Shown here in pieces: positions 1 through 10,500 of a stretch of 64,000 nt of DNA. The number at the start of each line of letters is the position of its first letter. Positions within the stretch are counted from its first letter, which is position 1. The notes under the pieces are model-generated. The model was not told the DNA's origin, made no database searches, and worked only from the letters and a program-made list of their open reading frames with translations. Both the position numbers and the translations under genes were made by a program. Source of the stretch: Acestrorhynchus altus. Its lineage: Eukaryota > Chordata > Actinopteri > Characiformes > Acestrorhynchidae. The DNA is taken from NCBI GenBank assembly GCA_034509495.1, contig CM067507.1, positions 13,206,648-13,270,647 of the forward strand, written 5' to 3'.

Positions 1-334
1 TTGCTCAAATTATTAAAATATATTTATTTTTTGAGTTTTAAGTAAATTATTATTTGCTCAAGGCTTCATCTTCAAATCATATTTACTACAATGATACTGT
101 AAACTTAACATTACATTAACATAACATTAACAGGATGGACCAGAACTGTGACCCATGCTGCTCTACATATATACATAGTGCTTTGTACCTATTTTGATAC
201 ATTACAACCTTTTTTTTTTTTCGGAATTGTATATAATGCATCTGCACTAAATACTCTAAGTTGTTGAAGTGAAATGAGGGGAAATATTGCACTATTGGAT
301 TAAGAAAGTTTTGAAAAAGATTCTAAGTAGAGCT
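1..334. other. AT-rich sequence, nothing recognised
   Basis: No gene, repeat family or structured motif was recognised here apart from a short T run near 211-221. Confidence 0.4.
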
Positions 335-1462
335 TCACAATGCTAAGAAGAAATGGGAGAAAGATACAAAAGCAGGCAATTGAGCAAATTTAACTCAAAT
401 AGGCTGTTCATCAGCGGATCAAAAGTTTAAGGCTATAGCTAAAACCAAAAACAAACAAACAAAAAACAAAACCATCCCTCAAAACAGAAATCAAAGTGTC
501 AGAAAAGGACTCAGTAATAAGTAGCTCCAGCATTCTTTTTGATCACTTCAAACAATTGGTTAGGCATGCTTAATGCAAGTGCTTGGGAATGTTGTTCCAA
601 GTATTGAAAATGGCTTCACAAAGGGTTTCCACTCTCTGGAACTGATGTCCAATTTTGTAAACTTCTTTTGCCATCTATCCCCAAATGTTCTCAGTTGGAT
701 TAAGATCAGGGGAATACGCAGGATGGTCCAAAAGAGTGACGTTATTGTCCTAGAAGAGATCCTTTGTCAGGTGAACTGCAGCATTGTCCAGTTGAAAAAC
801 CCAGTCATTACCACACAGACGAGTGCCCTCAGTCATGAGAAATGCTCACTGCATTTTTCTCATCAGAGAACTAAACTTTCTTCCACCTTTCAATGTCCCA
901 CTTTTAGTGCTCCCTTGCAAGTCCAAATGGGTAATTTTGTGGATTTGAAGGATATGTGGCCTTTGAAGGCATTTTTTTCTGAAGCCCTTCTCTCACAGAT
1001 GCTGTCTGATGGTTATTGAGCTGCAGTCAGCACCAGTAATGGCCTTCATTTGGGTTGAGGATTGCCCTGTGTCTTGACGGACAGCCAGTCAGATCCTGCG
1101 GCTGAGTGCTGTTGAAATACAGTATATTTGAGTCTACCACTTTTTGTTCCATAACCATCAGGATCTTTTAAGAAATGCAAAATGATGGTCTTACTGTGTG
1201 AGACCCCTTGCTTATTCAGCTCAACAAATCTACCACATTCAAAATCAGTGAGCTTTTTTTCTTTTGCCATCAGGATGTCTTGGTTATTTGAATATTTGAC
1301 AGTAAATTGAATGGAATCAAAAAATTCATGCAGATTTTGGCTTTTAATGATTGTTTTCAAACATTTGTTCAGCTGATGAATAGCCTATTTCAGTTGAATT
1401 GTTGTTTTCAATAAATTGCCTGCTTAAAATTTTTGTCTCTTGCTCCCAAAAAGTGTCAAATT
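335..1462 (-). mobile_element. Degraded Tc1/mariner-type transposon, minus strand
   Basis: This is a dead Tc1-like DNA transposon. Imperfect inverted repeats are visible: about 335-431 on the left matches the reverse complement of about 1364-1462 on the right, with the shared core GCAGGCAATT and AATAGGCTRTTCATCAGC. Between them, on the minus strand, a transposase can be followed in pieces. It starts at the ATG complementary to 1268-1270 (MAKEKKLTDFECGRFVELNK). Further on come a helix-turn-helix remnant, the catalytic FSDEK block, an FQLDN block, and near 690-740 the block SPDLNPTENIWG that holds the third acidic residue. Frameshifts, stop codons and a partial deletion of the middle third break the gene. 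It belongs to a different Tc1 family from the copies at 5.4, 21, 28.5 and 48.7 kb. The call as Tc1 is firm; the exact ends are approximate. Confidence 0.75.
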
Positions 1463-1469
1463 TTCTGAA

Positions 1470-2011
1470 AGGCCCCAGAGGCTACAAAACCATTAAGCAA
1501 GAGGCACCACTAACCAAACAAAACCATGAAAACCAATGAGATCTCAAAACAGGGACAAAGTTGTTGAAAAGTACAAGTCAGGGATGGGTTATAAAAAAAA
1601 TCCTATCTCTGATGATACCCCAGAGCACCATCAAATTCATTATCATTAAATGGAAAGAACATGGCTGCCCACCCAAACTGTTAGACCTGAGAATTGAGAA
1701 ACTGTGGTCAGACTTGACGATTGCTGTTCACCAGCAGAAACCTAACTTGAAGGAGCAGAGATGTTTTGCCTTAAGAAATGGGTAAACATCCCAGTGACAA
1801 GATGTGGCAAGCTCATGGAGACTTGTCTAACGTGACTTGCAGCTATAATTGCCACAGAAAGGGGCTCTACAAAGTATTGACTAGGGGGATGAAAAATTAT
1901 GCACACTGAAGTTTTCTGTTGGTTTGTCCTATTTGTTGTTTGCTTTGCACTAAAAACATTTTCAAAGTTGTAGGCATGTTCTGTAAATGTAGCTTGCAGA
2001 ATTGTACACAT
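1470..2011 (+). mobile_element. Tc1-like transposon fragment, internally deleted
   Basis: The sequence starts like the 5' untranslated part of a Tc1 element (GGCACCACTAACCAAACAAAACC), followed by an ATG at 1526 and the N-terminal helix-turn-helix region (RDKVVEKYKSG-like, then STIKFIIIKWKEHG). It then jumps directly to the transposase C-terminus (LTIAVHQQKPNLKE, and the terminal KGGSTKY-like end near 1860-1880), and ends in the usual AT-rich 3' untranslated tail. The catalytic core is missing, so this copy cannot move by itself. The family differs from the neighbours on both sides. Confidence 0.7.
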
Positions 2012-2370
2012 TTACACAGCTTCTATAGAAGAATGGTCTGAACATACCACATCAATTGTCAAACATGGTGAAGGCACAGCTATGGCATGTGCATGGGCAG
2101 TGGAACCAATTCACTGCTACAAGTAGTAGAATGAATTATGAAATTCTGCACACACAAAAAAATACTGATTTAACGGCATTTTATAGATGAACAAAACAAG
2201 CTTCATAAGGCAAAGAAATGGAATGTTCCCAAATGGCGGGGTCAATCACCTGACCTCAACTCAATTGAATATGCTATTCACTTACTGAAGACAGAACTGA
2301 AGGCAGAAAGACCCTCAAGCAAGCAGTTGTGTAGTTAAAAATGACTGCAGTAAATGCTTGGTAAAGCATC
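2012..2370 (+). mobile_element. Third Tc1-family fragment
   Basis: Translation of the plus strand gives pieces of another mariner/Tc1 transposase: a VKHGEG-like block at about 2057-2085 and QSPDLNSIEYAIHLLKTELK at about 2245-2305. The latter is the block around the third catalytic acid, with the acid kept. Reading frames are broken and both ends are missing. Confidence 0.65.
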
Positions 2371-3185
2371 ACACACAAAAAAAAACAACAACAGAAATGA
2401 AACAGGAGTGGTGTTTTTTAAGCAAGTTTTTTTTACATCCATGCTAGCCAAGTCTTGTCAGCTGCATTGACCAACCATTGCAAATATCAACAAATGACCT
2501 CTGTGTTGAAGCACTGTAAGATGGTTGACTTACTGATTTACTCCCAATTCAGTTGGTAGAGCTAACTATGGACAGTGGTGGAGGTCCATTCCTCAGCCTT
2601 GCTGTTCTTACGTTTGTATTCATACACAGTTTTCCATTATGTGGATTAGTTTTATATGAGAACAAATAGCAGTGGGAAATGGAGAGTGTTCCCACAGAGT
2701 ACAGCATGTGATTTGTGGTGTAGACTCAGGTGGTCTAGTGCACTGGTAGGCAGAGCCTTGGGTACTGGCAAGATTGAGATTGATTATAAGCTTAGCCAAG
2801 TGCATTTTAATAGCTGTGCTAGAGCTGCTGCTGAAGAGGGAGTAGATGGTTCTTTGGCCTGACTCTGTTCCACTTTGGATGTGTGTTTGGCTCTCGTTTC
2901 GTTGAAATCTTTATTGCTCTATGATGGTCAGCCAATATATATCATAATGTTCATGGGAAGTAACAGCAATCACACCCTTATTGGGTGAAATATTGCAGAA
3001 ATCTATATTATGTTTCTATAATGTAACATCAATTTGACCTTACTGAGACAATGTCAGTTGCACAGCTTTAAGGGAAAGGCTTATGGGCTGCAGTTTAACA
3101 GCACTGTTTATAAAGCACACAGTTCCAGTTATTATGGTTTTAAGCCACATTTAAAGTCATTGTAAAATACTTTATTGTGCCACTG
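2371..3185. other. No gene recognised
   Basis: Non-repetitive-looking sequence with short open frames in several frames but no recognisable domain, splice pattern or repeat. Confidence 0.35.
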
Positions 3186-3187
3186 CA

Positions 3188-3290
3188 TGGTTGACACAGT
3201 GGTGCATCAGGTGGTGTATGTGCTAAGCAGTTTAAGAGCTCTAAAGGTTGTGGGTTTGAACCTCGCACTGGTTTCTGTCTGTTTGATTAT
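3188..3290 (+). repeat. Possible tRNA-derived SINE head
   Basis: A GACACAGTGGTGCATC stretch resembles an A-box region, and GGGTTTGAACCTCGC at 3252-3266 resembles a polymerase III B box. The rest of a SINE body is not recognisable, so this could be an old, truncated copy or chance similarity. Confidence 0.3.
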
Positions 3291-3527
3291 TCTGCTCTCG
3301 TCTGTGTGAGTATTCTAACATGGGGAAATACCCTTGCTAATTTGTCACCTGGAAGAAGCAGAAAAGACACTGAATGACTCCTCAAATGTTATTAAAAACG
3401 CAGTGTAAACAGTGTAAAATAATCTTTGAATTTGAATAAATGTGGTTATTACCACTTTTGCTATGTCTACCATTATTAGCCAATTAAGATGCTCATTGCA
3501 GAAAAACATGTTTAAATAGACTAAACA
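3291..3527. other. No gene recognised
   Basis: Short gap between two repeats; nothing recognised. Confidence 0.3.
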
Positions 3528-3870
3528 CACTATATGGACAAAATGCTGGAACACCTCTTCATTCAATGGATGAAAATGGAGTGACTTCTTCTGTTGTCCA
3601 GGTCTTTGTTCTAGATTTTGGAACATTGCTGTGAGGATCTGATTACATTCAGCAAAAAGACTGTTAGTGAGGATGTTGGATGATCACCACCCCACCTCAT
3701 TCCAAAAATATTGGAATGAATACCATCATTCCAGACAACACAGTTCCACTGTTCCACAGCTGAATGCTGGGGGGTATTACCCCTCAAGCCAATGCCTGGC
3801 ATTAGGTGTGGTGCAGATAGGTTTATGTTTATCTGGTCCTGAGAGTTGTATTCTTTTTGAAGGTTTGAGC
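3528..3870 (+). mobile_element. TATATGGAC-family MITE, copy 1
   Basis: A non-autonomous DNA element begins with CACTATATGGACAAAA, a terminal motif shared with copies at 47.3-47.65 kb and 56.7 kb. The body contains GATGATCACCACCCCACCTCATTCC and an ACAGTTCCACTGYTCCAC block shared with the copies at 4.7 and 47.3 kb. It has no coding capacity. The right end is eroded. Confidence 0.65.
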
Positions 3871-3984
3871 TAAGAATACTTAGGATTATGCTCTGGGAGT
3901 GTAGAAGAATATGCAAAACATGTGCATCCACACTAGACAAGAGGTGAAAAATTACCCAGAGCAAGAGAACTCCGGGGCACACTA

Positions 3985-4140
3985 TCTAGGAAAAGCCTTT
4001 ATTGAAACATGGCAGTGCAAAAAAAAATGCCAACGTGTTGCGGCCTACTCAGGCCTTCATCATGCATTCATCAGGGCACAAAATATCATCTCAGGGCAAA
4101 TCACATGGGAATGTGTCTATATATGCACCTATCCTTTTGT
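3985..4140. repeat. Unclassified dispersed repeat fragment
   Basis: The segment TTGCGGCCTACTCAGGCCTTCATCA (about 4035-4060) contains the short inverted repeat GGCCT..AGGCC. It resembles a repeat remembered from many fish genomes. The family name is not known to me. Confidence 0.35.
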
Positions 4141-4329
4141 TTGTACAACCGTAACCCCTGCAGCACTTCTTCAGACTTTACTTTTTCTAGCAAAAAGTAT
4201 CTGTTCCATATGAAATGGATCAATGTTAATATCCATACAGTATCTACTCTGGATCTGGATTCCGGTCTCTGAGCACATCTGGGTCAGGTCTTGCACCTTT
4301 CACCTAACATCACCCCAGCAACCAAACTC

Positions 4330-4352
4330 ACCAGTGTTAAATCAACACTGGT
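4330..4352. repeat. Short hairpin-forming inverted repeat
   Basis: ACCAGTGTT and AACACTGGT form a perfect 9-bp stem around a 5-nt loop (AAATC). AACACTG motifs of this kind are common in old teleost DNA-transposon ends. No full element could be delimited. Confidence 0.5.
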
Positions 4353-4699
4353 ATTGTTCAATTAAAACTGATAGTGGTAATTTAACACTGAAGAGCTTAC
4401 TGTATAGCAACAACAAAAACATTAATACTATTCCAGATAGCAAAACATTTAAAATTTCACATTTGGTTAATGGTAAATCCCACCTGAAGAGGTCCATTTA
4501 TCAGAATAGCATAATGACACATCAAACTTCCCAATATAAAATAGAAACATAAACTCAATTAACAGTACAGACAGATTTTAATCCCTGGAAGAAAAACATT
4601 TTTGTTTAAACAGCAGGGATTCAAAGAGCTGATCTAAGGTTACAATATCAACTATACTCTAGTCTTTACTGTCCATGGAAGTCTTTTGGCTAGATTGTG
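4353..4699. other. No gene recognised
   Basis: AT-rich sequence without a recognisable gene or repeat. Confidence 0.3.
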
Positions 4700-5020
4700 A
4701 CTCTGATTGCCTTCAGTGATCAGCATTAATGAGGTCAGGATTTTGGATCATCACCACCCCACCTCATTTATTCCTAACTCATCCCAAAAATACTGGATGG
4801 AGCTCCATTATTCCAGAGAACACAGTTCCACTGCTCCACAACTCAATTTTGGGGGGCTTTATACTACTATAGCCCACACCTGGCATTGGGCATGGTGCCA
4901 GTAGGTTCATGCCTGCTTCAGAAAGACCTATTCTACAGGCAGTACTTCTCTACAAGAACTACATCAGCTGTGTGTGTGCATTTGCACATATATGTCAGCA
5001 ATGGGTGCAACTATGCTCTT
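4700..5020 (+). mobile_element. TATATGGAC-family MITE, copy 2 (5' end missing)
   Basis: It shares the ATCACCACCCCACCTCATTT block, the TACTGGATGGAGCTCC block, the ACAGTTCCACTGCTCCACA block and the downstream CAGTACTTCTCTACA / TTTGCACATATATGTCAGCAA part of the family seen at 3.5 and 47.3 kb. The first ~120 bp, including the left terminal motif, are absent. Confidence 0.6.
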
Positions 5021-5389
5021 GTGCATGTAATCTGTCCTTACAGCCGTTTTCAAAGTTCAAGTGTAGGTGGTGGTTACTGCACTCTCTATTAATACCCTTG
5101 ATGTTAGTGGAAATGCTTGATTAGTCTATAAACTGAACTATTTGGACAAATGGTGTTTCTGTAAGTGAACCACAGAGTACAATATAAAATTACCTTGATA
5201 TGGATTGGTGGTTTGTGGCTTCAAATATTGCAGGAATCTGCAGAACAGGTCACAGTGTTCTTACATTAGCACAATTTAGTTCAACTATAACATATTATGA
5301 ACATGTAAGCATATTTTGAATTTTCTAAAAATTACTTCTGGTACAAGAAAAAAAGCCTGTGGATAAGTTGTGACACTCATATTTAACCC
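5021..5389. other. No gene recognised
   Basis: Intervening sequence; a TTTGGACAAATGG stretch at 5142-5154 may be the remnant of the right end of the preceding MITE. Confidence 0.3.
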
Positions 5390-6480
5390 ACATGCTGTCC
5401 ATTTCTTCTGATCCTCCTTGAGATGGTTCTACTCATTCATTGGAGTCCAGCTGTGTTTAATTAAACTGATTGGACTTGATTAGGAAAGGCACACACCTGT
5501 CTATATATGAGCTCACAGCTCACAGTGCATGTCAGAGCAAATGAGAATCATGAGGTCGAAGGAACTGTCCAAGGAGCTCAGAGACAGAATTGTGGCAAGG
5601 CACAGATCTGGCCAAGGTTACAAAAGAATTTCTGCAGGACTCAAGATTCCTAAGAGCACAGTGGCCTGCATAATCCTTAAATGGAAGAAGTTTGGGACAA
5701 CCAGAACTCTTCCTAGACCTAGCCGTCTAGCCAAACTGAGCAATCGTGGGAGAAGAGCCTTGGTGAGAGAGGCAGCTCTCCGTCAGTCGGGGCTTTATGG
5801 CAGAGTGGCCCGACGGAAGCCTCTCCTCAGTGCAAGACATATGAAAGCCCGCATGGAGTTTGCCAAAAAACACATGAAGGACTCCCAGACTATGAGAAAT
5901 AAGATCCTCTGGTCTGATGAGATGAAGATTGAACTTTTTGGTGTTAATTCTAAGCGGTATGTGTGGAGAAAACCAGGCACTGCTCATCACCTGCCCAATA
6001 CAATCCCAACAGTGAAGCATGGTGGTGGCAGCATCATACCATGGGTTTTTTTTTCAGCTTCAGGGACAGGACGACTGGTTGCAATTGAAAGAACGATGAA
6101 TGAAGCCAAATACAGAGATATCCTGGACGGAAACCTCTTCCAGAGTGCTCTGGACCTCAGACTGGGCCGAAGGTTCACCTTCCAACAAGACAATGACCCT
6201 AAGCACACAGCTAAAATAACAAAGGAGTGGCTTCAGAACAACTCTGTGACCGTTCTTGACTGGCCCAGCCTAAGCCCTGACCTAAACCCAATTGAGCATC
6301 TCTAGAGAGACCTGAAAATGGCTGTCCACCAACGTTCACCATCCACCCTGACAGAATTGGAGAGGATCTGTAAGGAAGAATGGCAGAGGATCCCCAAATC
6401 CAGGTGTGAAAGACTTGTTGCATCATTCCCAAGAAGACTCATGGCTGTACTAGCTCAAAAGGGTGCTTCTACTCAATACT
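5390..6480 (+). mobile_element. Tc1-like transposon relic (salmonid-type Tc1 family)
   Basis: The body of a Tc1 element is present: a 5' leader with GGCACACACCTGTCTATATATGAG upstream of the gene, then a nearly whole transposase frame. The terminal inverted repeats are not recognisable on either side and the usual 3' end after the stop is lost, so the element has no visible ends to act on. The coding part resembles the Tc1 family common in salmonids and many other fish. Confidence 0.8.
5550..6475 (+). pseudogene. Tc1 transposase pseudogene, DD34E, with stop and in-frame deletion
   Basis: The product would be a Tc1/mariner transposase, the nuclear enzyme that binds the element ends and cuts and pastes them at TA sites. 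I take the start at 5550 (MRSKELSKELRDRIV) rather than the upstream in-frame ATG at 5529, because family members begin there. N-terminal helix-turn-helix segments are intact. The catalytic acids are all visible: Asp in ILWSDEM (codon 5916), Asp in FQQDNDPKH (6189) and Glu in LNPIEHL (6294), with 34 residues between the last two. About 28 codons of the linker after GRRALVREA are missing without loss of frame, and a TAG at 6303 replaces the Trp that normally follows EHL. The frame is then open again through the C-terminus to 6626, so the normal stop is lost too. Not functional. Confidence 0.85.
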
Positions 6481-7616
6481 CAAAGCTATATGATCCATGT
6501 TTAGCTCATGTAGGGAACTGTGATGTTTATTATAAATTACCAGTGCATTGTGGGAGATTTAAATGCCTCAAATTCACGTTCAAATTCCACTTTATGATTC
6601 AGACCCTCAACATAAATAGGGATTAAATAAGTTTAGGTTTAGCTTCAGGTATCATTTCAGGAAACAAATTTACAGTGGCATTCTCAAGTTGCAAGATTTC
6701 TGGGTTATGTTAGTAAATATTTTATTCAAACTATATTTAGATACACATTGTACGATTTCTAAGATGCCATTTTGGACATATGTATGAAATCCTATTGAGA
6801 TCAGCCTGCAGTAACACTGTTTCACATCTCTAAGCTTAGTAATTATTCAGACTTCCTAACTTTGCAATTCTCATGTCTTTCTTTGCTTGATGGAGAAAGT
6901 AGCATTTACAGACACTTGCATTTACAGATTAGCTGAGAGGCTTAATTATGAGGCTTAATCATTATTTTGCCAATTTGGAAGTAGATAAGAACCCCTTAAC
7001 CATTGTAAAAAATACTGTAACATCTCTCCTATTTTGTGTTTTATTACAGATTGCAAGTTCTTTTCATATGCACTCTCCAAAACAAACCGAGTTCAACAAT
7101 GATATATTTACTTTAGCTTTTGCAAATTTCCTAACTGTATCCTATCCTAACCCAGACCATGCTGTTAAATGACTGCAGGTGTTTTCATTAATCACATTAG
7201 AGTTGTGGTAAACACATTAGAGATATGGACCATCTCACTGGTTGCACAGTACCCTCTATATTAATGTAACCATAAAAAACCTTCCATTTAAAATGATTCA
7301 ATCTTATAGCCATTTTAAGTATTTCCAGACACACTGGAACTGTTATTAGTATACATTATGTACCTTGGAAATGTGTTTGGGTTGAAAATGGAATGCTTTC
7401 ATTAGCAAAAAACAAAGGCAAGAGGCATTATAAAGCAAACGTGTTTGATATTCCTAAAGTGTGTGTGTTTTGCCACAGTCTCTGGACAGTTAATGTAAAG
7501 ACATATTGCTGAATGCTTGGATATAGTCATAAGGTGTATTAAACCTCACATTAATCTTGCATCATGCAAGTAATATAGATGACCAACATAATCTAGATAA
7601 GTGCTTCTGGAAAATA
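6481..7616. other. No gene recognised
   Basis: AT-rich sequence with no recognisable coding segment or repeat family. Confidence 0.35.
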
Positions 7617-7690
7617 ATTGTTGTTGTTGTTGTTATTGTTGTTGTTGTTGGTGGTGGTGGTGTGTGTGTGTGTGTGTGTGTGTGTGTGCA
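7617..7690. repeat. Compound microsatellite (TTG)n-(GGT)n-(GT)n
   Basis: TTG triplets (7617-7650, one interruption) grade into GGT triplets and then an uninterrupted GT run to about 7688, followed by GCACGCATGCACG. The stepwise change suggests one array seeded the next. Confidence 0.95.
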
Positions 7691-8035
7691 CGCATGCACG
7701 CTCGTTCCATGGTGTGATTAATCTGAAGTGCACTGCACAATTTGTAGTGAATATCTGCTCTCAGACAAAATTGATTTCATTTATTTATGTGAAGCAGCAC
7801 TTGGGTTTGTATGATACTTTTGTGAAAGTCAAGAAGGAACATTCCCATATTCTGCCTGCTGCAGATCCCAGTTTGGAGCTCCTTTAGTACTTTCTTACCA
7901 AGATGATGAAGCAAATACTTGAGAAAACTGTTCAGATGGTATAAATCAGGCCATTCATTATTATGGACATGAGAATAACTGTTTCATGAGTAGTAGCCTT
8001 TTAACTCAATCCAAGGTTTTAACTCAATTTTGAGT
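7691..8035. other. No gene recognised
   Basis: An open frame runs from the GT array to 7887 but has no recognisable domain. Confidence 0.3.
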
Positions 8036-8750
8036 GCTGTTTTCTAGATTGCTTAGCTCAGGACTGAGTAACCTACAAACATGAAACACACATCATAACA
8101 AACCAAAAAATGTGTGATAGTTTGTCAGTGAGTAAAACAAGCTGAGGAAAACAACTACAATTTGGATTCCAATTGAATTTAATCTCAGTTTAAATGAATT
8201 TTTTAACCAGTTACTTTGTATTCACTGCTCTGTCCACATGTAAATGCTTCACCTGCATGCAGACTCTGACTGATCAGTGAGAGAAGGCAGGGTTGATGAC
8301 ATCACTGACCCAGATATTGGGTTACAGAGGAAAACCCAAAGGGATGGGTGCTTGCTCTCTTTCTTTGCCACAGTGTTCAAATTTGAGAATGAAAGTCCTG
8401 AGAATGGACAATTCTCATTACAATTCTCATTAGAATTAATTAATCAAAATTACTGAACTTTTAGGTCAAAAATATTTTGGAGGATCAAATTTCAATAGGA
8501 ATTTCTGAGATATAATGTGTTTTTTTAGTTCTTGTACAAAATGTAGTGGCAAGTAATTAAAAAAGTCTCTTCAAAGTCTCTTTAAAGCCTCTTCATTTTG
8601 ACATCTGAAATGAAAACTAATTTGAGTAGCCTAGGATCTTCTGAAAACAATATCTGGTATGTCTGACTCTCTCCTATAAATACCTTTAATTTTTTTGGTG
8701 AATAAAGGTACATCAAACTTTGAAAACATCCCACAAGTTAGCCTAGAGAG
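8036..8750 (+). repeat. Unclassified ~0.7 kb dispersed repeat, copy A
   Basis: This segment matches 39714-40302 in the same orientation and 35316-35993 in reverse. Shared landmarks are CTGTTTTCTAG..TTAGCTCAGGA near the left, CTGCTCTGTCCACATGTAAATG with GACTCTGACTGATCAGTGAGAG in the middle (8228-8285), and ACATCAAACTTTGAAAACATCCCACAAGTT near the right (8711-8740). No coding potential was seen. It could be a non-autonomous DNA transposon, but termini and target duplication were not established. Confidence 0.65.
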
Positions 8751-8948
8751 GAAAATTCTTCTGTTTCTTATTGATTTTCACTTTTTAAGTATTTGTAATG
8801 GTAAATTCCCTTCATAGATGTACAGTGTGTGTTATACGGTGCCTTTAAAAGGTATTGGGTGTTTATTTCCTTTAATTGCTTTTTATAAATGAAAACATGG
8901 CAATATTTATGTAATATAATGCCTATTTTGTTATTGACATTCTTGAAA

Positions 8949-9241
8949 TCCATACGTTTTCTATGCCGCTTATGCCTGAACAGGGCCGGTGCCCAGCCGA
9001 GCAGGAAACAACCCTAGACAAGGCGCTAGTCCATCGTCGGGTTCACACACACTAAGGGCCACTTTTAGAGTCACCAATTCACCTACCGCACATGTCTTTG
9101 GAATGTGGAGTACCCGGAGGACCCGGAGGAAACCCACGTGAACACGGGGAGAACATGCAAACTCCACACAGAAATTTCCCCCGGGATCGAACCCTCTTAC
9201 TGTGAGGCAACAGCGCTATCCACTGCACCACCGTGCCACCC
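8949..9241 (-). mobile_element. V-SINE retroposon (Mermaid/DANA type), minus strand
   Basis: Read on the minus strand, it starts GGGTGGCACGGTGGTGCAGTGG, the tRNA-derived head with an A box. A B box follows (GGTTCGATCCC, complement of 9183-9193), then the conserved V-SINE central domain (GTGTGGAGTTTGCATGTTCTCC and CCGTGTTCACGTGGGTTTCC), and it closes with a LINE-like tail (CATAAGCGGCATAGAAAACG). It is transcribed by RNA polymerase III and copied by a partner LINE in the living state. It is the same family as 53008-53358 but keeps a better B box. No clear target duplication was found. Confidence 0.85.
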
Positions 9242-9270
9242 ATTTTTGAATGGTGAATACTTTTCATAGG

Positions 9271-9273
<3 letters not shown>

Positions 9274-9303
<30 letters not shown>
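9274..9303. repeat. (TA)n microsatellite
   Basis: About 15 uninterrupted TA units, just outside the head of the minus-strand SINE. Confidence 0.95.
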
Positions 9304-9306
<3 letters not shown>

Positions 9307-10500
9307 CCTTGTCCCTTGTGCTTGTTACGTTTGCACAAAAGGTAGGTTGTTGTCCCTTGAATGCCACTAATGTCTCCATTCTCCATGTTCTCACTGTCTT
9401 GTACCCCTTGTTTACATTCAGCCTCTGTTTAGCCATTGGTCCTAATTTAGCCATGGTCATGTTTAATATTATCCATAGCTGCTTACTGCATCTGAAGCCT
9501 ACAGGCCTGAAGCTTACATTGATTTTAGCCTTAGATTTACCGTTTAGCTTTTGTGATATCTGAATATACCCCTTTTCCACAATGCTGAACTGTTGCCTTT
9601 TATCACTGCAGATTTAGTGCATCTGTTTCCTTAGCTATGTCTCACAACAACTATTCCAATCAATGCACACGCTAACCTTCTTGTGATTTGTGGCGTTGTT
9701 TAGGTTCTCAGCTCTATTTTTCCTTCAGTACTTCCGCAATGGCAGCAGCGATTTGCTAAACAGGCCATTTTTCTTAAGCCTGCCCAATGCCGCTGATTAT
9801 TCGCTTCAGATAAATCATCAGAATAGTTCAGCGTCTCTGTAAAGAAACATCATCTACACTATAGAGCTTAACCATTGTGTGACACCGCTTCAATTGAAGG
9901 AGAAAAAAGAAGGCAGAGATAAAAGAAGATATAGGTATTCCTTCAGCCGTCCAGATTGCTCTATCTTGATTTGACCCGAATGTTTATGACAAAATGCTGG
10001 TTAGAGTTATTCACCAGAGGAGATTCACATTCAGCTGTGCCTTCTTGCACTCCACACTCACTCCGTCGGTTCCGCTGCCGTAAAACCTTTTCCTTTTGTC
10101 ATCCACCACCATCAAGCTACTCCACTAAATCTCTGCCTTCTTTTACCTTGCTCACACTGGCCTTTTCACTCATCAGTCAAATATACTGTATCATTCCACC
10201 TCCTACGCTATATAAAACTGTGCTGAGAGATTCATATATGCAATGAATTTTGCAGTCTTGTGTTACAACCCAGCAGCTACTCCTCCTCATCCATAAAACT
10301 ATGGGCTCCGAAGTGAGATGAGCTGCTCGTAGACATTCACTTCACATACATTGACACAGTGACTGCCAGGAAAATGTAGACGCTAGCTGGCTGTGTTTAA
10401 GGATGCTGTTTGATACTGTTTCTCACGTGGCGAAGGGAGTCGACTGTGCCTCGCCTTCTGGCACCAATCACTCACTCACAGCCTACGCATGTTTACATAA
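9304..10500. other. No gene recognised; possible decayed repeat
   Basis: The segment has a higher GC content than its surroundings in places (10030-10150, 10410-10480). A TACCCCTTTTCCAC stretch at 9567-9580 resembles ends of some teleost non-autonomous elements, but no second end was found. Open frames here have no recognisable domain. Confidence 0.25.

Noticed and set aside
573..1019. 148-codon plus-strand open frame
   Set aside because: Antisense shadow of the minus-strand Tc1 transposase relic.
4897..5124. Overlapping short open frames with Cys-rich peptides
   Set aside because: They fall inside the TATATGGAC-family MITE and its flank, which is non-coding.
8949..9241. A tRNA gene suggested by the B-box-like GGTTCGATCCC
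   Set aside because: It belongs to the tRNA-derived head of a V-SINE and cannot fold into a full cloverleaf.
9197..9580. 127-codon minus-strand open frame
   Set aside because: It runs through the TA microsatellite and the V-SINE head; no protein signature.
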